Shown: one piece after another, positions 56,527 to 64,000 of the stretch
How the letters are laid out: each line of letters opens with the position of its first letter
Position numbering within the stretch: position 1 is the stretch's first letter
Assembly (NCBI GenBank): GCA_030068145.1
Contig: JAPJBO010000824.1
Coordinates: forward strand, 38,670-102,669
Direction: 5' to 3'
Source: Diplonema papillatum
Taxonomy: Eukaryota > Euglenozoa > Diplonemea > Diplonemida > Diplonemidae
Length of the DNA: 64,000 nt
Notes under the pieces: generated by a model
What the model was told of the DNA's origin: nothing
The model's input: only the letters and a program-made list of their open reading frames with translations
Databases searched by the model: none
Translations under genes and position numbers: made by a program

Positions 56527-56773
56527 GCTGCGCCGAGACCTGCCGGAGCCGGCCTCCTTTGAAGCAGTGTGCCTGCAGCAGGGTGGCCCCGCCGTCGTCG
56601 CCGGCTGCTTCCTCCCGCAGGGCCACGTCCAGTTCCCACTGGAACAGGTTGTCGCGGTAGTCGGGCGGCTCCCCGGAGTCCGCGTGGCACCAAGTCTGGA
56701 GAAGGTTCTTCACCCAGAGGGCGTCGACGGTCAAGCTGTTCACCGGCGGGTCTTCCGGCTCGGCGTCGGGCCC
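56527..56773 (-). pseudogene. Partial tandem unit 3 of CFAP70 5' coding sequence
   Basis: It has a few substitutions relative to units 1 and 2 (for example KNLLQT in place of KNLPQT). It breaks off after the codons for DAEPEDPPV, so it lacks its own start codon and promoter. Confidence 0.85.
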
Positions 56774-58295
56774 CGTATTCTGTCCTTCTGTGTTGCCGGT
56801 CTTTGACGTTGGGAGACGGGGCAGTGCACAAGTCTACGGAGGCCCGGTGGTGTGACATCCCGGGCTAGGCTTGTGGACTCGCAACAAGTATCTTCGCGGG
56901 TTATCCAAAGTGCAGCTCTTTTTCGCTCCTTTCTCTTGTCGACTGAGCAGCGTGTGAAGCGCACTAGCATTTCAGCGTGCATTGCTAGCTGCGCCGGACG
57001 TGTGGCATGCAACGGGCGCATCTTTGTGACATGCTACGGTTCTCTGCTACTGTGTAGCATGCTATGGCTGCTGCTACGGCTGCGGGACGTCCGCCGCCGC
57101 ATGCGCAACGAAAATGAAGGGCAAGAGAAAGAGAAAGAGAGAGAGAGAGAAAGACTAGAAGAACCCATCCGCTTCGTTGTCTCGTTACCTCTACTTCTTT
57201 CGCGTCGCCCTCTCTGGCAGCCGATTCGACGTGCGTGCCAGCCCGATGGCCCGAAAAACGTAGTTTCCGGGCGTGCACATATGGGTCAACGGGGGGAGGG
57301 CGCGGTTCTAAAGGGAAAATTCGTGACTTTGCAATTTGTCGGAAAAAACACCCGTGTTTCGTCGGAGTTCCTGGTGGTGCTGTGGGTAATTTAAACCCCA
57401 GAAAGCACCAAGAACCCCTTGAACCCCCACCTTCTCCGCGTTTGTTGGGGAAACTGGTATTCAACGATTTGGCGGACGTGCAGAATTTGCTGTGTGACAA
57501 TCGTGTCTTCTGGCTGGTCGTAGTCAGTGCTATGAAACATCCTTGTACTGACGGTCATGTTCAAGATACTAACATGATGATGATGGGCGAGGTGAAATTC
57601 GCTGAAATGCATTTTCTGAGCAGAAGAACATTTTGATGGCCAGAACGTCGCCAACGCATGCCTTTCTGCCAAGACCCGGGTGGTACCCTCGCCCATCCTG
57701 CTGATAGCTTTGGTCAAAGAAATCCAAAAAAGATGGCGAAATCAAGTTTTTCTTTTACCTTAGAACCGCGCCCTGGGGGACGGGGGGTGGCTTGGTCTCT
57801 TTTTTCTTCTTGCTGTTTAAAAAAAAAGTGTTGCTATTATTTTTTGCTTCTTTTGCCGACAGCCTTCTGTCCAGAACGCTGCGGGGAAGTAACGAACGGG
57901 TGAGATGGGGTGAGGCGATGATTGGAAAAAGGGGGGAGGGTTGCAAGAACGTGCTTGAACTGGTCATGTGATTATCACAGCGCTGGTCACATCTGCACGT
58001 ATAAGCCACGGACACATCAGGCGGGCCACAACAGCGGGGCGAGTCTGGGTTGCCAGGCGGCTGTTCGTCGCTACTCGTGCGATGATTTCAAACCCACAAC
58101 AGGCCACGGCACGAGCCAGAAAGAAGCTCCCCAACCGGACTTCTAACCGGAGCCGACAACAAGGCACCCCGGAAACCGTTCCTCCTCCCGACCTAACGGA
58201 GCTAAAGGATGGCCAGGTACATTCATGTTCCCGATGTTTCCCTCTCAAAAGGCTAAGGCCCAACCTCCGTTTGTTGTTTAGCTCTATACTTCAAA

Positions 58296-58464
58296 GAATA
58301 GTTGAGTTGCAGCTCTTGACAAAGATAGACGGAAAAAAGAAGGTGTCTTTATTCTTCGCTTTTTCTCACGAACGGGGGGGTCGGTCCTGCTTTTGGCTTT
58401 GTAGGTCCTCCCGACTCCCCAATTCGTGGTTAGCACAAACTCAAGAGGTCTAGTCAACTATTCC
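58296..58464 (+). mobile_element. MITE-like family E, copy 3
   Basis: The termini are GAATAGTTGA and TCAACTATTC. The copy is 169 bp and closely similar to 39076-39248. Confidence 0.8.
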
Positions 58465-59206
58465 CTGCACTATTGGCATCCTTTCAAAAAAAAAAAAAAA
58501 AAAGGCAGAGGGGGTTTCCAGGATGCTGAAAAGCTTCTGGGGGACTCCGGGTCAAACTCAAGAGTCGACTAAAAATGGGAAACCCAGGCTTCTTGAAGGG
58601 CTTTCTTCGGCAGCTGTTCACAGCAACTCGCACGATTCTTTTAGACAGGTCTTCACCTTGGAGGCACAGTCCTAACGCCAGCTTGGTTTTGAATTCTTTC
58701 GACTCGAACATACGTCGCCGTAAAGGGCTGAGAAGAGTGAACAGGGTCCCACGGCAGGACTGCGGTGTACTTAGACCAATGCATCTACGGCTGTCTCAGG
58801 CACTACCGGGGTCGTCAGCAGCTTCTTGCGGTGCAGTGTATTCGTGAAGCCACAGCCCAATCAGGTACCTGTGTGTGGGTGTTGCAGTTCGAGGGTCCAC
58901 AACAGAAGGTGTCCACGCGTCGTTCACCTGTCGGCCGTGACTTGCTGACAGCTTGCTCCTTGAAATGTATGCCTACTGGGGGGGGGTCAAATACAATAGG
59001 TACAATATTGTATTTGCTGGGGGAGGATAGAAAAAACCGGGTGTTCAAAAGTCTGGGTGCTGAAAGTCTGGTACAGGCACTTGGGCGGTCAACATTGGAG
59101 GAAATTTGGCAAAACCTTTGCGGGACGGAAAGAGCTATCCCTGGCGTGTATTGGCACCTTTTCTACACTCGATATGGCCTAAAATCTGGCCCCCAGAAGG
59201 CACTTC

Positions 59207-59290
59207 AGACTTTGGAAACCCCACTCCGCCAGGAATCGAACCAGCACCCTCAGCATCACATGTGGGTGTGGGAACCGCTGGACCAGGGCT
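59207..59290 (-). other. tRNA-like segment with A- and B-box matches
   Basis: The minus strand has TGGTCCAGCGG, which fits a pol III A-box, and 36 bp later GGTTCGATTCC, a perfect B-box. The acceptor and T stems do not pair well, so it is not a functional tRNA. It could be a tRNA relic or the head of a SINE. Confidence 0.4.
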
Positions 59291-59600
59291 AAAAAAAGCG
59301 GGCCATTTCTTTTGGGCTCGGGCAGAAATGATTGAACCCGAATCCGAGGAAAATGCCATCGACGGCGAATTCAAGCAGTAAGATCGGACTCCCGGCTTCA
59401 GGAGTGTTCCACATTGAACTTCTCTCGAAAAAGAAGCTGCTCTCGAGGAGGGAAGCCCGTGGAAACCCCTGCAAACAATAATATTGTAGTCCAAAACTAT
59501 GCTCACCGAAACCCCCTTTTCAGCGTACCTATTGTATTTGCCAATAATATTGTATTTGACTACCTACACGGTGGACCGGTCATGGTCATGACCGCATGTT

Positions 59601-59761
59601 TGACCGGTCAGTTTTTGACCGGTCAGCTGAGAAAGTTATGCGGTCATTGACCGCATACCATGCGGTCAATGACCGCACCCTTGCGGTCATTGACCGCACC
59701 CTTGCGGTCAATGACCGCAACATTGCGGTCAATGACCGCAATGTTGCGGTCATTGAACGCA
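59601..59761. repeat. Array of six 17-bp palindromes at 21-bp spacing
   Basis: TGCGGTCA(A/T)TGACCGCA occurs at 59639, 59661, 59682, 59703, 59724 and 59745; the last copy has one mismatch. The start-to-start distances are 22, 21, 21, 21 and 21. Two TGACCGGTCA palindromes precede it at 59601 and 59616. The shared half-site is TGACCG. The regular two-turn spacing suggests a protein-binding array or the terminal repeats of an element. Confidence 0.95.
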
Positions 59762-59769
59762 TCCTGTGG

Positions 59770-61500
59770 TAAGCCACAAGGATTCCTGCCTTTTTGGGTT
59801 GAAAATCACCCGGTCTCGGTCTCTCTCTTTTCTGGTAAACGTGCTTCTGCGTTTCGGGGGTCAGAAACGCTGGTTGGAGAAAAGGTATGTTGGGTGTCAC
59901 CTACAGGGCTTTTTTGTGGGATTTCTGAGGTCACAATCACACGGTGTGCTCCAGCACCGGGTGAACTGTGCAGTCCATTTTGCGGGTGTCACACCTGCAC
60001 CTGTGTAAAGTTTAGATGGCTTCGAAGTTGTAGACGTTGGAGTGCCGCGGTCTTGACCAGGACTCGTCTGGCCGCTCGCGCTCCGATCTGTGCCAAGCAG
60101 TCGGGGCGCGAGCGGAGGCACCAAATTTATGGCCTCATACGTCAAGAACCTTGTGCGCCCTGGACGCCCGCATACTCGAGGTTCTAAGCAGCGCCAGAAA
60201 CTCGCCCACAATCTGCGGAGCAGCGCCGTGGTCATGGACGGCATCGAAGATCGTCCTGAACTCCTTCACGCCCGGCGGCTTCGCCCGCCGTGGGTCCGGC
60301 GACTCCTCCTGAGGACAGCCATCATCCTACTCACGCTCTTTCATTGAGCGGGTCGTCGAGGACACACGCCGCCGCTTTGTTCTCCGCCAGCACGGACGCC
60401 ATGATGTTTAGGGGCACCCCATAGGCCCATTGTCGCCCATCAGCAACAGGCGACCACCGCCACCGTAGGGCCCGACGCCCATGCCTCGACACTTGGGCCT
60501 GTAGTCCGTGGCTCTCGGAGCAGGGAGCCCCGGGGCTGGTCGGTGCCCGGGGCTCAGCCCCGGAGCGCTCCAGGAGCCCGACAGGGACGGGCATAGAACA
60601 CACTTTCTACTGTTTTCCAGGTAGATCCGTTCCCAGCCGCGAGCGAGGCGACTCCTCGACTCGTCTGTGGGAGAGCGGCAGAAGAGGATAAAGGCCTCCC
60701 AGAGCTTGTATATCCCAGCACCTTTCTTTCTTGTCCTGCTCATCCGCACCCAGTTCACTTTGGTCGTCAACGCAAACCCGTCAACGCTCCGAATCTTCAT
60801 CGACGGGTGAAGATCAGAGCCAAAGGGGACAACTTTATCGGTCTCAGGGGTGAACACCGACGACCCCCTGCAGATGGCGCAGTACATGGCGCAGCTTGGG
60901 CGGCGGCCATCACTCGGACGGTGTTAGCGAGTTTTCAGATTTTTCTGGACTCGGTGCCGTCGCCGCCAAAGAACCTGGCAGACCAGATCACTGCCTGGGG
61001 AGCTTGGCCGACGGCCGCCGCCCAGGCTTTGATGTGGGCAAGGGGCGGTACGGACTCTTGCCGCTCCTCTATCTGCATCGTGCTGCGGCACCTCGATGGG
61101 ATCTCGGGCCCGAACTTCCTGCTTTTCCCGGGCCACGAGTACCAACAACTGCTCGGGACCTGAAGTCCTATTTCTTCCAATTCCCAGTAGGACGGCCGAC
61201 GCCGGGGAGCAACGGGCTACGAGATGAGGCCAATTTTCCGCGGCGGCGAGGAGACGATGGGAGTCTTGGAGACGCAGCTGAAGGCGAGCGGTGAGGCGTG
61301 GGGGATGGACCTTTTCCCGACGCACGGAAGAGAGAGGGCGGAGCGTGCAGCGAGATGGACGGCCTTCGACGACACCACGGAGAAGAAGAAGGGCAAGAAG
61401 GGTGTGGAAACAGGGGATTTCGGTGGAAATACCTTGGTTCTCATCGGTATTCTGGACCGGCCTTGTTTCTTTTGGAATGCAACATGTTCCTTTTGAACCT
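59770..61500 (+). pseudogene. Decayed mobile-element coding region (uncertain)
   Basis: Plus-strand pieces in different frames look coding. One reads TQFTLVVNANPSTLRIFIDG near 60735-60805. Another reads ARDLKSYFFQFPVG near 61150-61195, similar to the first block of a reverse transcriptase palm. A third reads MGVLETQLKASGEAWGMDLF from about 61258. Frames shift repeatedly between them. I could not assign a family. Minus-strand frames here are shadows. Confidence 0.3.
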
Positions 61501-61909
61501 CAACCCCCTCTGGATTATGTTTGTTGATTGAATTACCTCAGAATACGACTCCCAGTGCCCTTCTCTCATGGGGTTGGGCCAGTTTCGCTTGTTACTGGGG
61601 CCATGGTTTTGTATTGGGGTTTTTTGCTGTGTCTACCTTTTCTTGATTGTTAGACTCTATGTAGTGCAACAGCAGTGAATCGGAACTTGACAGATCGTGG
61701 GGTTCCACCGTTATCCACCGTTGTGTGGACCCCCAAACTGCAGACTGTAGGGGATTTCTTGTGGCGGCGGTCTGGATTTTGCGTCAGCAGGTGGACAACA
61801 ACAAGGAGAAAAAGAACTCGAGAACAACCGGCGATAAAACAAACATAGCATAACTTTGTGGGAACTTACAAAGGAAGGAAGGACAGATCAAGTCTTCGAT
61901 CAGAGCAAG
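61501..61909. other. Intergenic, nothing recognised
   Basis: This AT-richer stretch lies downstream of the 650-aa ORF. No repeat shared with the rest of the window was noticed. Confidence 0.5.
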
Positions 61910-63862
61910 TTATGTCATGTGCTGGCGGATGTGCCGTGTCCACGCACCCTTTGATCCAAGCTTTCTCCAGCACAGCTTGCATCGAAGAGGCTCATCGAAG
62001 AGAGCAGGATGCTTTTTTTGGACATGCTGACTCATTCCAGCTGCCTTTACTTTTACACGACATGCAGGGCATTCAGCCATGCAGTGGCATTGAATGCGGT
62101 CGCGATGTGCTGCGTCGATATGGGCAGCCATCGAGGATTCCACAGCTTTTTTGCCACAAAAGTCGCACGGCAAATATGTTTCCGTTTCTTCTTCCTCTTC
62201 CTCTTCGTCTTCTTCTTCGTCTTCGTCTTCTTCGTCGTCTGCTTTCTCCTCACACTCCTCTGCTGCATCGCTATCACCCGCTTCCTCCAATTCCTTCTGA
62301 GCTCTCTGCACGAGGTTCTTGGTGAGGTTCTTGTCTGGCACAAACAGCGGCAGTTGTGGGGGGGCTGTCGGCGCCTCGCAGTTGCACACACGAATCGTTC
62401 CAGTTCCACCCGCAAACCGGAACGCCGTATAGGGCCCCCCACGAAAGACGAAGTTGGTTTTCATTGCGGCAAGCTGCTCACAAAGAACGATAAGGGCTAG
62501 ATTGCTACGCGCATTGCGGTGCAGGCAATCGCAAATCAAAACTGTTTGTTTTCCGCGAAAGCCTGTCTGGGACAGATCCGCAACCTTCCACGGAAGTCGG
62601 CGGGCTCTCCGTTTTTCCTCCGCGCATGCCAGATCTACCTCGCAGGTTTTTGGGCTGCTGATCATGGGCACGTCAGCTTTCCGCTCTCCGTTTTCTGCCT
62701 CCTCAGCTTCATCCGAACACTGCAATGGAAGGGCATCCATGCGATCCCACCAATGGCTGAGGCTGTGGCAATACGCATTCGTTGTTGAGCCCTTTCGCAC
62801 GCTTTCCATGAGGTGGAGGAAGATGTGCGCAGATAAACGGGCACGCAAAAAGGGGATGCGGGCGGCAGTTTCTTTTTGACCCCAGTAACGCCAGGGTACG
62901 TCCGAATACCGGAATTCGGCAAGGTCGCTTAGGCTGATGAATAGCCAGCGAAATGTTGGTGATAGCTCTCGTTGCGCCATCATGGAGACTACCTTCCTCA
63001 CGTGCGCTCCGGTAGCATTCTGGCTGACATCGATGTTCAAAGTGCTGCACAGGTCTCGAAGTGCCGACGTACTCTCAGCATCCAGCTCCTTGAACAACGC
63101 CAACCCCATACCCTTTATGTCGTGCAGGGCTGGAGAAACGTAGTGTGCTGATGGTGCCACTGCGCTCAGCAGCGATGTGTAGCCAGCTGCAGCCATTTGG
63201 GCAAGGCTGAGGTGAGGAAAGCGATGTATGTACATGCTCCATTCGCTTGTTGGAACGGTGCATACTGCGCAGCGGTGGCCTCTTCCACCACACCCGTCAA
63301 GCCTCTGCCATCGGTCAAAGTGATCTCCGGTGATCTTTTCGATCCGAACCCGAGTCACACCGTGGCCGCGAACGATCTTTGCATTGTGAAGGCGCAAAAT
63401 TGCATGGTTGAGAAACCGGTTCTCGAAATGCTTAAATTGCGCTTTCTTCCGGTCGACGACAGTTACGGACGGGACAAAACCGCCGGTTTCTGGGTATACC
63501 AGGGACATCGACAGACGTGTGCGCGCGTTGCGCGATCTCAGCGAGTTTCTTGCTGTGTACCCGTCGGTATACAGTACGCCAACAAGCGGTACGGAAGACA
63601 ATCTTGCGGATTCACGCCACCCCTCCTCTTCCAAGACCTTGAACGCACCTGCTAAGCCCCGTTGCAGTCTCTCCTTTACTCGAGAGCGCGACTCCTTCTC
63701 CACTTTTCTGCAGCGCTTCACGGACACCCCGATACTCATGCTAGTACGCCGCTTGTGCGACTTATTGACAAGGTCTAGCTTTCTCTGGGAGGTCCGTGTT
63801 GCATAACGCTCTTCGATGAGAGTTTTGCCCACTTCTAACACAGCAGCGTTTGCGGATTGCAT
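61910..63862 (-). CDS. 650-aa zinc-finger protein, probable mobile-element ORF
   Basis: This is an uninterrupted 650-codon frame with ATG at 63862 (MQSANAAV). The first ~200 residues are basic and then contain VLYTDGYTARNSL. At about residues 195-215 is TGDHFDRWQRLDGCGGRGHR followed by CAVC, and at about 260 is ALHDIKGMGLALFKEL. After a mixed helical segment comes a Glu/Asp-rich run (about residues 545-570). Three C2H2 fingers follow: CDFC...HIDAAH, CPAC...HVQKKH and CKLC...HIRQH. The CxxC block followed by a LHD(I/L) motif is reminiscent of uncharacterised transposon-like proteins in other eukaryotes. I cannot name the family. Base composition is closer to 50% GC than in the host genes, and no introns or boundary copies are seen. 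A transposase or recombinase with a DNA-binding C-terminus is the working guess. Confidence 0.7.
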   Translation of the reverse strand: MQSANAAVLEVGKTLIEERYATRTSQRKLDLVNKSHKRRTSMSIGVSVKRCRKVEKESRSRVKERLQRGLAGAFKVLEEEGWRESARLSSVPLVGVLYTDGYTARNSLRSRNARTRLSMSLVYPETGGFVPSVTVVDRKKAQFKHFENRFLNHAILRLHNAKIVRGHGVTRVRIEKITGDHFDRWQRLDGCGGRGHRCAVCTVPTSEWSMYIHRFPHLSLAQMAAAGYTSLLSAVAPSAHYVSPALHDIKGMGLALFKELDAESTSALRDLCSTLNIDVSQNATGAHVRKVVSMMAQRELSPTFRWLFISLSDLAEFRYSDVPWRYWGQKETAARIPFLRARLSAHIFLHLMESVRKGSTTNAYCHSLSHWWDRMDALPLQCSDEAEEAENGERKADVPMISSPKTCEVDLACAEEKRRARRLPWKVADLSQTGFRGKQTVLICDCLHRNARSNLALIVLCEQLAAMKTNFVFRGGPYTAFRFAGGTGTIRVCNCEAPTAPPQLPLFVPDKNLTKNLVQRAQKELEEAGDSDAAEECEEKADDEEDEDEEEDEEEEEEETETYLPCDFCGKKAVESSMAAHIDAAHRDRIQCHCMAECPACRVKVKAAGMSQHVQKKHPALFDEPLRCKLCWRKLGSKGAWTRHIRQHMT

Positions 63863-64000
63863 GGTTTAATTATTTGTCTTCCTGTGATGAATGAGTCCTT
63901 CGATATCGTCTCTGGGCCCCTTATCCACGGACATGGTGTGACCAGATGAATATTGCGGAAGCACTTGATCAGCGCCAGACTAAAAGGAAGCTCGCAGCAG
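63863..64000. other. Right edge, upstream of the 650-aa ORF
   Basis: Only 138 bp are available. No terminal inverted repeat or coding signal could be identified. Confidence 0.4.

Larger units (their letters stand above)
56774..59570. other. Intergenic, no convincing gene
   Basis: It contains a family H copy (57943-58090), a family E copy (58296-58464), an A run at 58487-58503 and a tRNA-like segment at 59207-59290. Frames at 57235-57636 and 58765-59292 (plus) are open but without recognisable motifs. Decayed mobile-element coding sequence is possible. Confidence 0.45.

Noticed and set aside
59207-59290. Functional tRNA gene
   Set aside because: A- and B-box matches exist, but the acceptor and T stems do not pair and no terminator follows, so it was recorded only as tRNA-like.

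Overview
The window looks like nuclear DNA of a free-living flagellated protist with a large, repeat-rich genome. Its genes have GT-AG spliceosomal introns, GC-rich low-complexity coding sequence and long non-coding tracts built from decayed short transposons. It carries a ciliary gene (CFAP70) plus general eukaryotic genes (HGH1, a TRF4-type poly(A) polymerase). Every convincing gene is on the minus strand, which fits the directional gene clusters of Euglenozoa. A diplonemid-like source is my best guess, but it is an inference from style and not proven.

Layout, all coding on the minus strand. 1-4732: an IQ-motif/coiled-coil protein, open at the left edge, whose intron holds two broken exon copies and a 42-bp tandem array. 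6625-10468: a protein with a C-terminal F5/8-C (discoidin-like) domain, followed by three decayed copies of its 3' end. 12163-14204: an unrecognised coiled-coil protein with a duplicated exon. 15981-18106: HGH1, two exons, with two truncated copies of promoter plus exon 1 upstream. 19290-42676: about 23 kb with no convincing host gene, made of minisatellites and short dispersed elements, with gag-like fragments at 20-21 kb. 42677-49118: a five-exon TRF4/PAPD5-type nucleotidyltransferase with a long polyQ tail and a 1-kb terminal-inverted-repeat transposon in intron 1. 50465-56773: CFAP70, three exons, with partial copies at both its 5' and 3' ends, and a non-LTR reverse transcriptase fragment and a ubiquitin-protease-like fragment in its introns. 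59571-61500: a phased palindrome array and decayed mobile-element coding sequence. 61910-63862: an intact 650-aa zinc-finger ORF, probably from a mobile element.

The most unusual property is that five of the six host genes carry tandem, truncated copies of one of their own exons or ends directly beside the intact version. These copies include start codons, stop codons or splice sites. In the IQ gene every 42-bp repeat unit in the intron carries a copy of the gene's own 5' splice-site context. The second unusual object is a run of six 17-bp palindromes spaced almost exactly 21 bp apart at 59638-59761.

Exon models were built by eye from reading frame, splice-site phase and family similarity. 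No database search was run.
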